The notes under the pieces: model-generated | Seen by the model: the letters and a program-made list of their open reading frames with translations, nothing else | Databases searched by the model: none | What the model was told of the DNA's origin: nothing | Translations under genes and position numbers: made by a program | Assembly: GCA_035486285.1 (NCBI GenBank) | Contig: DATHNF010000021.1 | Span: 1 to 10,366 of the forward strand | DNA length: 10,366 nt | Source: DATHNF01 sp035486285 | GTDB taxonomy: Bacteria > Patescibacteriota > Saccharimonadia > Saccharimonadales > UBA4665 | Direction: 5' to 3' | In this document: piece by piece, positions 1-5,867 of the stretch | Layout: each line of letters opens with the position of its first letter | Numbering within the stretch: position 1 is the first letter of the stretch

Positions 1-344
1 GTTTGCAGGAGTTGCAACGGCTTTTTTTCAAATTAGTGGAACAAACAATGCCCAGTGTCATAATCAATGGTTCGCGAAAATACCGCTTGCCAAATAATGC
101 TCACTTGACTATCCCCGGCCAGGATAACGAGCGGTTGCTGATCCAGCTTGATGAAGCTGGTATTATGGCCGCTGCCGGTTCGGCCTGTAGTGCCAGCGAC
201 GAAGAATCTTCGCACGTGCTGCGTGCTATCGGCCTCAATGACGACCAAGCCCGGTCTTCACTGCGTTTCACGCTGGGGCGCGATACTACCAAGGATATGA
301 TTGAACGGACAGTCCAAACCTTGGCCCGGCTGATCGCTCGTTAA
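1..344 (+). CDS. Cysteine desulfurase (NifS/IscS/YrvO-like), C-terminal part, cut by left edge
   Basis: PLP-dependent cysteine desulfurases take sulfur from L-cysteine and hold it as a persulfide on an active-site cysteine, for tRNA thiolation or Fe-S assembly. Only the last 113 or so codons are visible, in the frame starting at base 3; the PLP-lysine domain lies outside the window. The fragment has the INGS segment, RLPNN (fragment residues 28-32) and the catalytic loop GSACSASDEESSHVL, whose active-site cysteine is codon 186-188, followed by SSLRFTLGR near the end. This is the short-loop arrangement typical of NifS/IscS-type enzymes rather than SufS. The presence of mnmA downstream suggests a YrvO-like role as its sulfur donor, although a six-gene ATPase operon now separates them. 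The TTG at base 3 is only the edge of the window and not a true start. Family assignment is strong; the subtype is inferred. Confidence 0.93.
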   Translation, partial: LQELQRLFFKLVEQTMPSVIINGSRKYRLPNNAHLTIPGQDNERLLIQLDEAGIMAAAGSACSASDEESSHVLRAIGLNDDQARSSLRFTLGRDTTKDMIERTVQTLARLIAR

Positions 345-377
345 CAGCGGTGTCGCTATTTTTTTATCGCTGTTTTT
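343..377 (+). terminator. Probable intrinsic terminator after the cysteine desulfurase
   Basis: AACAGCG (343-349) and CGCTGTT (368-374) are perfect 7-nt inverted repeats starting at the desulfurase stop codon, and the T run continues to 377. The loop is long (18 nt) and T-rich. A smaller nested hairpin (AGCG/CGCT) followed by seven T's is an alternative. This would separate the desulfurase from the ATPase operon. Confidence 0.5.
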
Positions 378-381
378 GCGG

Positions 382-387
382 TATACT
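382..387 (+). promoter_or_regulatory. Candidate -10 box for the ATPase operon
   Basis: TATACT differs from the TATAAT consensus at one position and sits just after the candidate terminator, about 80 nt before the first operon gene. There is no good -35 box; only a T-rich stretch lies at the right distance. The resulting leader (about 394-466) has small hairpins such as GGTTT/AAACC near 414-426 and several very short open frames. Confidence 0.35.
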
Positions 388-466
388 GAGCCCTGAAGCT
401 CTAGCGGTTTGCAAAACCCTAAGCCGACAGGATGATAATCAAACTATGATGGTGGGTACCTAAGCC

Positions 467-1090
467 GTGACAATCTGGTGGTTAGTAGTGATATTAGGTG
501 CGCTGGGTGGTGTCGGCATAGCCTTTATTTGGTTGGCCGTGCGACTTGGCCGGGTAAATAATAAGGCGGTAAGTAAGCAGCCTGATTCAATTGAGGACGC
601 TGCCGATGAAGACGTCGAGCACGTTTTCAACAAGGAATTCCGTGAAGAGCTACGTAACCGTGGCCGATTGCACTTTGAGAAAATCATTGGCGAAAACGCT
701 ATGTTCTTGCAACAGGACTTGCGCTTAACAACCTCCCAGCTCAATGAGTACATGAAAACCGAGATTACTCGGAAGCTGAAGGAAGAGTTCGACAAATACG
801 AGCAGTCCATCATGGACGCCAAGCAGCTGGCCATCGATTCTATCCAGAAGACCAATACGGCTATTGACGAAGAGCGCCGTGTCCTAGGCCAGCAAGTCCA
901 GCAAGAAATCGCCGCCGAGAAGCAAGTGCGGCTAGAACGCTTCGAAGCCAACATGGCTGACATCATTAACCACTACGTATTGGCGGCTATTGGTAACCAA
1001 ATTGACCTGAATGACCAATTGGAATATATCCTGGCTGACCTAGAAGCCAATAAGCAGGCCATCATCGAGGATATTCAACATGGCGCGTGA
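467..1090 (+). CDS. atpF: F-type ATPase b-subunit-like membrane anchor and stalk
   Basis: The role is inferred as the peripheral stalk that ties the F1 head to the membrane. The 207-residue protein begins with one hydrophobic helix (about residues 4-26, rich in W, V, I, L and G) followed by basic residues (R26, R29, K33), as expected for a cytoplasmic C-terminal side. Residues about 42-165 are strongly charged and probably helical or coiled coil. The C-terminal part (165-205) is amphipathic and would meet the delta subunit. It is longer than a typical b subunit (about 155-170). The GTG start is forced by an in-frame TAA at 461-463; the only ribosome site is a weak GGTGGG about 10 nt upstream. 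It overlaps the next gene by 11 nt. The b family is poorly conserved, so the call rests on topology and position in the operon. Confidence 0.78.
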   Translation: MTIWWLVVILGALGGVGIAFIWLAVRLGRVNNKAVSKQPDSIEDAADEDVEHVFNKEFREELRNRGRLHFEKIIGENAMFLQQDLRLTTSQLNEYMKTEITRKLKEEFDKYEQSIMDAKQLAIDSIQKTNTAIDEERRVLGQQVQQEIAAEKQVRLERFEANMADIINHYVLAAIGNQIDLNDQLEYILADLEANKQAIIEDIQHGA

Positions 1091-1586
1091 AGCCGCCAAG
1101 CGAATACAGGGCTTGCCAGTATTGGTCACCAGTCCGCTTGATGTTGCCCGGTTGGTTCGCGAGCTGGAAGCTATAGACGAAGCGCTGTTACAGTTGGGCC
1201 TGCGTCAACCTGGCGCCGAGGTCAAAATGCCTAAGACGAGCCGTTTGATGGATCAGGTCATCTTGCTCAACGAATTGAATTTGCTGTATCCGGAGGATCG
1301 CCTGTTGCTGCAGCAATTCTTGCGGGCGGTCAAAGAGCGGGCGCCCGTCGTGCATATGAGCTTCAACGCTGACCCGCCAGTAGCTTTCATGGAGAAGTTG
1401 GTCGCTTGGTTACGCCGTGAAATCAATCCCTTAGTGTTAGTAACCGTAGGGTTGCAGCCAAATATGGGGGCAGGATGTATGTTGCGGACCACCAATCGTC
1501 AGTTCGACTTCTCACTGCGCCAAACTTTTCTCAAGAACCGGGAATTACTGATTAGTAAACTGATGTCTGAGGAGCAGGCCGCGTGA
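1080..1586 (+). CDS. atpH: F-type ATPase delta/OSCP-like subunit, divergent
   Basis: Delta (OSCP in mitochondria) sits on top of F1 and joins it to the b stalk. The gene lies between b-like and alpha, where delta belongs. The C-terminal stretch, about residues 101-161, fits the delta C-terminal domain: a helix, the strand-forming NPLVLVTVG, a glycine-containing turn (MGAG, 129-132), then RTTNRQFDFSLRQTF, resembling the usual GG-x-x-V-R...D-x-S-x-R end. Residues 1-90 do not read like the standard six-helix N-terminal domain that grips the alpha N-terminus. At 168 residues it is slightly shorter than usual. A CGAGG ribosome site lies 9 nt before the ATG; the start overlaps the b gene, and the stop overlaps the alpha GTG (GTGA). 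The assignment is mainly positional, with some motif support. Confidence 0.68.
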   Translation: MAREAAKRIQGLPVLVTSPLDVARLVRELEAIDEALLQLGLRQPGAEVKMPKTSRLMDQVILLNELNLLYPEDRLLLQQFLRAVKERAPVVHMSFNADPPVAFMEKLVAWLRREINPLVLVTVGLQPNMGAGCMLRTTNRQFDFSLRQTFLKNRELLISKLMSEEQAA

Positions 1587-3142
1587 ACAGTAATAACCAG
1601 CATTTCCGAAAAATGGTCGAAGCCGGACATCCGATTGGCGAAGTCATTGCCGTTGATAAATTCTTGATACGAGTGCGCGGTCTACAGCCTTGCGCTATAC
1701 GCTCGTTGGTGATGTTTGAAGATGGAAGCAAGGGTTTCGTTCACGAAATCCAGCCTGACCAAGTCATGATCTTGCACCTTGGCTCAGAAGGCCTGCAAAC
1801 CGGCGCGCGGGTTGTCGTGCAGCATCAGGAACTGGTTTGCAAGGTCGGCAAAGATTTTATTGGCCGGGTAGTGTCAGTCACTGGCGACCCTTTGGATGGC
1901 AAGGGTCCTATAGCGGCGGATGGCGTCTGGCCTGTTTATAACGACGCTCCGGCGCTATTCGAACGCCGTCTTTTGGAGGACCAGTTGGAAAGTGGTGTTA
2001 CTGCCATTGATGCTTTGTTCCCGATTGTGCGCGGCCAACGTATGGCCCTACTTGGTGATAGCAAATCGGGCAAAAGCACCTTGGTAACACAACTTACTAT
2101 CAATCAGAAGAATACTGACCAAATCGTCGTCTACTGCTTGATCGCCAAACGGCGCACTGACGTCGATACCTTATTGACCCGCCTCAAGGAAAACGGCGGT
2201 TTAGAAAAAGCTATCATAGTCGTGTCAACGATGTTTGAATCACTAATTATGAGTTACATCGCGCCATATGTCGCCTGCGCAATGGCCGAATATCTGTGGC
2301 GTCAGTGTGACCAGGATACCATTATCATCTACGATGACTTGACCAGTCATGCGCATGTCTATCGTGAGGTGGCTTTGCTCTCAGGGGTGAGCCCGGGCCG
2401 TGACTCTTACCCGGGCGATATGTTCTATGCTCACTCTAGCTTATTGGAGCGGGCTGGCCGGTTGGACCGTAGCGGTAAATCCTTGACCTGCGTGCCGGTT
2501 GTGCACGCTGCCAATGGCGACATTACCGCCTACCTACCAACAAACATCATGTCAATCACCGATGGCCAGTGGATTCTGGATATGGATACCTTCCGGGCGG
2601 GCATTCGGCCACCAGTTAGTATGGGTCTGAGCGTGACTCGTGCTGGTGGCGCGGGGCACAACAAGCGCCAAAAGGATCTGGCCGCTAAGACGCTCAAGAT
2701 TTTGGCCGACTATCGCCAGGCTGAGGAGTTCTCGCACTTCGGCTCGGAGTTGGCCTTGGAGGCTAAACGGGCATTGACGACTGGGCAGCGGATTTTTCAT
2801 GTCTTAACCCAGAGTCCGTCAGAGACTTTTTCGCTCATGAGCCAGCAGCTTATGCTCGACCTGGTGCTCAACATGCAGGACGGCGAGGATCTGGACATAG
2901 GCACCCTGAAACTTAATGTTAATGAATTTGCTGGCAAGATAACCAAAGACGAGGACTACGAGCAGGTACGCGCGCAACTTAAGGCCAAGTGCTCGATAGA
3001 ACTCAAAGGCGTACCGTCGCAGCCGCCGGCTACCAATGCCACCCCGCCAGCCGCAACGGGAACGCCGGCCAATCAGGCTTCTGTGCCGCCTACATCCAAA
3101 GACAAGAAGCAACGCAAAGAACACATGGAGGCTAAACCGTGA
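1583..3142 (+). CDS. atpA: F1-type ATPase alpha subunit
   Basis: Alpha is the non-catalytic nucleotide-binding subunit of the F1 hexamer. Visible in its 519 residues are the beta-barrel start (IGEVIAVDKFLIRVRG, 18-33), GRVVSVTGDPLDGKGPI (94-110), the P-loop GDSKSGKST (158-166; classical form GDRQTGKT), IIIYDDL (247-253), the PGRDSYPGDMFYAHSSLLERA block (271-291), SITDGQ (324-329), AGIRPPV (339-345), and SVTRAGGAG, where Arg353 is the arginine finger reaching into the beta site. The usual N-terminal helix of about 20 residues that binds delta seems absent. Residues about 477-519 form a Pro/Ala/Thr-rich, then Lys-rich tail not found in standard alpha. The GTG start overlaps the preceding stop (GTGA) and has GAGGAG 8 nt upstream. 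Family call is firm; the tail and missing helix are direct observations. Confidence 0.95.
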   Translation: MNSNNQHFRKMVEAGHPIGEVIAVDKFLIRVRGLQPCAIRSLVMFEDGSKGFVHEIQPDQVMILHLGSEGLQTGARVVVQHQELVCKVGKDFIGRVVSVTGDPLDGKGPIAADGVWPVYNDAPALFERRLLEDQLESGVTAIDALFPIVRGQRMALLGDSKSGKSTLVTQLTINQKNTDQIVVYCLIAKRRTDVDTLLTRLKENGGLEKAIIVVSTMFESLIMSYIAPYVACAMAEYLWRQCDQDTIIIYDDLTSHAHVYREVALLSGVSPGRDSYPGDMFYAHSSLLERAGRLDRSGKSLTCVPVVHAANGDITAYLPTNIMSITDGQWILDMDTFRAGIRPPVSMGLSVTRAGGAGHNKRQKDLAAKTLKILADYRQAEEFSHFGSELALEAKRALTTGQRIFHVLTQSPSETFSLMSQQLMLDLVLNMQDGEDLDIGTLKLNVNEFAGKITKDEDYEQVRAQLKAKCSIELKGVPSQPPATNATPPAATGTPANQASVPPTSKDKKQRKEHMEAKP

Positions 3143-3999
3143 AGCGTCCTAACGAAATCGCCCGCGAAGAAGTCTCCATGGCTACGCTGACAGAGCTGAC
3201 CAGTATTTTTGAAGGTATTGCCAGCATGCACATCGCGCAGATTAAGAACCAGGTCTTGCAGTCTACTGATTTCTTCAACACATTGTGGGGAATTTATTCA
3301 CAACTGCGAGTCAAAAATGACTTTAGCTTCGGCCGAGAGGAAAAACGGGGAACCATCGAAAAGGAATTATGCATTATCATTACTGCCGAAGGTGGTTTCA
3401 GCGGTGACATTGACCAAAAGTTGATAGAGCTGATGCTTCGGACCTATGATGAGAGCAAGGACGAAGTTATCGTCATTGGCCACCACGGTGCCATGCAGCT
3501 GGCTCAGCGTGGCATCAGTTATAAGCAGTACTTCAAGATGCCCCAGAAAGACCAAAATATCAACGTCACGCCAATCATCAGGGAGATACAACAATACCGT
3601 TCGACCAAAATATACTACCAGGAATACGTGTCGCTGATGGTTCAGGACGCTAAACGCATCGAGCTTTCTAACGCTATTAGCCAACGCGGTAGCGAAAGCG
3701 AGAACCCTGATGAGGTTATCAGCGAGGCAACCTACATCTTTGAGCCAAGCACCTACGCCGTTGTCGCCCATCTGGAACGCTCCATGATGTATATTGCTGT
3801 CAGCCAACTGATCCTAGAATCCAAACTAGCTCAATATGCTTCGCGCTTCCGGGCGATGAGTGTTTCGCACGACCGGGCTGACGAGTCCAAGAACGAATTA
3901 CACTTGGAGTATAACCGGGCCCGTCGCCGTGTCAAAGACGAACGGCTCAAAGAGATCGTCAATAGTCTCAAGAAGAGCAAGGCAGGGACTCGGCGATGA
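3139..3999 (+). CDS. atpG: F1-type ATPase gamma subunit
   Basis: Gamma is the central shaft that turns inside the alpha3beta3 head. The 286-residue protein has a helical N-terminus, a Rossmann-like middle (ELCIIITAEGGFSGDIDQKL and EVIVIGHHGA), and a conserved C-terminal helix: SRFRAMSVSHDRADESKNEL, followed by a YNRARR segment, matching the family's R-x-x-A-M...A...N-x-x-x-x-L...N-x-x-R pattern. The N-terminal KIT-x-AM motif of ordinary gammas is replaced by a segment reading IASMHIAQIKNQV. GTG at 3139 was chosen because GGAGG lies 7 nt upstream and GTGA overlaps the alpha stop. ATG at 3178 would start MATLTEL, closer in position to standard gammas, but has only a weak ribosome site. The stop overlaps the ATG of an 18-codon micro-ORF. 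Confidence 0.9.
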   Translation: MKRPNEIAREEVSMATLTELTSIFEGIASMHIAQIKNQVLQSTDFFNTLWGIYSQLRVKNDFSFGREEKRGTIEKELCIIITAEGGFSGDIDQKLIELMLRTYDESKDEVIVIGHHGAMQLAQRGISYKQYFKMPQKDQNINVTPIIREIQQYRSTKIYYQEYVSLMVQDAKRIELSNAISQRGSESENPDEVISEATYIFEPSTYAVVAHLERSMMYIAVSQLILESKLAQYASRFRAMSVSHDRADESKNELHLEYNRARRRVKDERLKEIVNSLKKSKAGTRR

Positions 4000-4052
4000 G
4001 CAGGGAAGAAAGAGTACTATTGTTGATGCCGCGTTCCAGAGGAGTTTCCTGA
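3996..4052 (+). other. 18-codon micro-ORF bridging the gamma and beta genes
   Basis: ATG at 3996-3998 overlaps the gamma stop as ATGA. The frame runs 18 codons (MSREERVLLLMPRSRGVS), and its TGA (4050-4052) overlaps the beta ATG (4052-4054) as TGATG. It may allow ribosomes to terminate and restart without leaving the message. The beta ribosome site lies inside it. It could be coincidence, and a functional peptide is not claimed. Confidence 0.35.
4038..4044 (+). promoter_or_regulatory. Ribosome binding site that fixes the beta start
   Basis: AGAGGAG lies 7 nt before the ATG at 4052. The beta frame is open much further upstream, through the end of gamma to 3860, so this site, with the canonical beta N-terminus MAGTIIAIKELVIRAQF, decides the start. 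Confidence 0.85.
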
Positions 4053-5356
4053 TGGCTGGTACCATCATAGCCATCAAAGAACTGGTCATACGGGCCCAGT
4101 TCGATGATGATCCGCCTGACTTGAACGAATTGGTGCTAATCCAAAACGGCTATGGCACCCAGCTGCTGGTTGACCACTTGGAGTCAAGTGGTATAGCCTA
4201 CTGCCTCAACGTGCGCAACGACCTTAGAATAACGAAGGGCATGGCGGTAGAGCGGACACACAAAGGCATAGAAATCCCCATCGGTGACATAACAATTGGC
4301 CGGGTCCTGAATGCGCTTGGCGATCCCCTAGACGGCTTGGCGCCCATTACTGGTGATACGGTGGCGCGTAAAGACATATTAAAGTTGCCGCCGCGCACCA
4401 GTGACTTCTCGATGGCCGCGCCGGAGATTCTCGAAACCGGTGTCAAGGTGATTGATTTCTTTACCCCTTTCGTCAAAGGCCGCAAGATCGGTATTATCGG
4501 TGGTGCCGGCGTCGGCAAAACGGTACTGACCATGGAGCTAATTAACAATATTGCCCGCTCTGGCGGAGGGCTGTCATTCTTCTCGGGTATTGGCGAACGT
4601 ATCCGTGAGGGTCATGAGCTGTTTATGACGCTTAAAGAGAACGATTTACTAAAGAACACCTGCATGTTCTTCGCCCAGATGAACGAGAATCCGGTGCAGC
4701 GTTCCCTGGTTGGCATTTCGGCGACAGCGGGCGCCGAGTACTTCCGTGACGAGCAGCACAAGGATATTCTATTCTTTGCCGATAACATGTTTCGGTACGT
4801 CCAGGCCCGTAACGAATTGACTACTATTCTTGACTTGGTACCAAGCGAGGGTGGTTATGAGCCGACGATCTTCTCGGATGTCAAAGTCCTGCAGGACCGT
4901 CTTAGCTCTAACGAAAACGGCTCCATCACCTCGGTCCAAACCATCTACGTACCAGCCGATGACATCAGCGACCCGGCCGTACAGCTGATCCAGCACGAAA
5001 TGGACTCTATCATTGTGCTGTCACGCAAGGTCGCCGAGCAAGGTCTTCGTCCGGCTGTTGATCTCAACTTGACCAACTCGTCACTGCTGATACCGGAGAT
5101 AGTCGGCGAGCGTCACTACGCCCTGACTATCCAAGTGCAGGCTCTGTTGCAGAAGTACGAATCCCTCAAAGGTATTATTGCCATCATTGGCGAAAATGAG
5201 TTAAGCGCTGCCGACCGGGCGGATTACGCCAAAGCTAAGAAGCTTATCGACAACTTCGCTCAGAATATGAATGTTATGACCAAGCATAATGGCATCCCCG
5301 GTGATTTCTTCACTCGCGAAGAAACGCTGAGAAGCATTGAGGAAATAATCATATGA
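4052..5356 (+). CDS. atpD: F1-type ATPase beta (catalytic) subunit
   Basis: Beta carries the ATP-hydrolysing or ATP-making sites. In 434 residues it shows GRVLNALGDPLDGLAPI (83-99), ETGVKVIDFFTPFVKG (128-143), the P-loop GGAGVGKT (150-157), GERIREG with catalytic Glu182 and Arg183, the Walker B segment ILFFADN (239-245), and GSITSVQTIYVPADDISDP (290-308). The set is complete enough for catalysis. Three departures stand out. The tyrosine that stacks on adenine (E. coli Tyr331, GIYPAVD) is Arg333 here (GLRPAVD). DELSEED reads NELSAAD (382-388). The C-terminus stops about 30 residues early, just after the helix matching E. coli SLKDTIRGF. Usual length is 460-480. The stop overlaps a micro-ORF start, and the gene is followed by epsilon. 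Family call is firm; functional effects are inferred. Confidence 0.95.
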   Translation: MAGTIIAIKELVIRAQFDDDPPDLNELVLIQNGYGTQLLVDHLESSGIAYCLNVRNDLRITKGMAVERTHKGIEIPIGDITIGRVLNALGDPLDGLAPITGDTVARKDILKLPPRTSDFSMAAPEILETGVKVIDFFTPFVKGRKIGIIGGAGVGKTVLTMELINNIARSGGGLSFFSGIGERIREGHELFMTLKENDLLKNTCMFFAQMNENPVQRSLVGISATAGAEYFRDEQHKDILFFADNMFRYVQARNELTTILDLVPSEGGYEPTIFSDVKVLQDRLSSNENGSITSVQTIYVPADDISDPAVQLIQHEMDSIIVLSRKVAEQGLRPAVDLNLTNSSLLIPEIVGERHYALTIQVQALLQKYESLKGIIAIIGENELSAADRADYAKAKKLIDNFAQNMNVMTKHNGIPGDFFTREETLRSIEEIII

Positions 5357-5388
5357 TTGTAATTCGTACGAAGGACGCCCTGCGATGA
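5353..5388 (+). other. 11-codon micro-ORF bridging the beta and epsilon genes
   Basis: ATG at 5353-5355 overlaps the beta stop as ATGA. The peptide would be MIVIRTKDALR, and its TGA (5386-5388) overlaps the epsilon ATG (5385-5387), again as ATGA. With the one before beta, both downstream junctions of the operon are closed by an overlapping mini-frame. The epsilon ribosome site AAGGA (5371-5375) is inside it. Confidence 0.35.
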
Positions 5389-5750
5389 GCTCCACGCTTG
5401 ACGACCAAAAGGCTCTCGGTACACCGACAGCACCCGCAACCAAATCCGACAAGGAAGAACAGCGGGCAGCCGAAGACTTCGGCAAGGACCAAGCAACCAG
5501 CCAGCCTCGGATGAAGGTCAAAGTCCACTCGCCTTTCCGGGAATATTATAATGGCCAAGCCTTTAGTGTTAGCGCCGAGAACGACACTGGTCCATTCGAT
5601 ATCTTGCCGCGGCACCACAATTTTATTTCCCTGCTCAGCCCCTGCGACCTAATTATCCGCACCGTCGGCAAAGGAGAGCAGCGAATCCGTATTGCCGGCG
5701 GCATCATGCACGTCAAAGCCGACGAACTCATCGTCTTCCTCGATGTCTAA
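5385..5750 (+). CDS. atpC: F1-type ATPase epsilon subunit, beta-sandwich only, with N-terminal extension
   Basis: Epsilon binds the foot of gamma and can inhibit ATP hydrolysis. Of the 121 residues, 43-121 match the N-terminal beta-sandwich domain: MKVKVHSPFREYYNGQAFSV, then GPFDILPRHHNFISLL (standard form GEFGILPGHAPLL), and IRIAGGIMHVKADELIVFLD (standard form ...GGILEVQPNNVTVLAD). The protein ends there, so the two-helix inhibitory C-terminal domain is missing. Residues 1-42 are a charged, Ala/Thr/Pro/Gln-rich, probably disordered extension not seen in typical epsilon. The start is supported by AAGGA 9 nt upstream; a start at Met43 would remove the extension but has no comparable ribosome site. 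Last gene of the operon. Confidence 0.87.
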   Translation: MSSTLDDQKALGTPTAPATKSDKEEQRAAEDFGKDQATSQPRMKVKVHSPFREYYNGQAFSVSAENDTGPFDILPRHHNFISLLSPCDLIIRTVGKGEQRIRIAGGIMHVKADELIVFLDV

Positions 5751-5867
5751 TTGAAGGCGAGGATCCTCAATCACTGTGCTCGCTAAATTAGGTATCGATA
5801 GCAAATCAATCTTTTGATAACCTCTAATAACACCTTAAGTATAAAAATTTGTTAAACTAGATAAGTT
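5751..5867 (+). promoter_or_regulatory. AT-rich gap before mnmA with a candidate -10 box
   Basis: TAAACT (5853-5858) lies 9 nt before the mnmA ATG and there is no Shine-Dalgarno sequence, so a leaderless transcript is possible. No good -35 box is paired with it. TTGATA (5814-5819) and TATAAA (5840-5845) form an alternative, but the spacer of 20 is long. There is no convincing terminator after epsilon: ATCAA/TTGAT (5804-5808/5813-5817) is a weak 5-bp stem and GAGGATCCTC is a loopless palindrome. Confidence 0.3.

Noticed and set aside
460..966. 168-codon open frame opposite the b-subunit gene
   Set aside because: Ser/Cys-rich composition typical of the complement of a coding strand; the plus-strand gene fits operon position and topology.
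3860..4051. In-frame extension of beta upstream into gamma
   Set aside because: It would overlap gamma by 140 nt and the translation is unlike any beta N-terminus. The ATG at 4052 has an ideal ribosome site and the canonical start.
1583..5356. Alpha/beta pair as V-type ATPase or a type III secretion/flagellar ATPase
   Set aside because: Both large subunits carry F1 signatures, and gamma- and epsilon-type genes lie alongside; V-type and FliI-type loci lack this set.
5760..5770. GAGGATCCTC palindrome after epsilon as a terminator
   Set aside because: No loop and no T run, so it cannot act as an intrinsic terminator.
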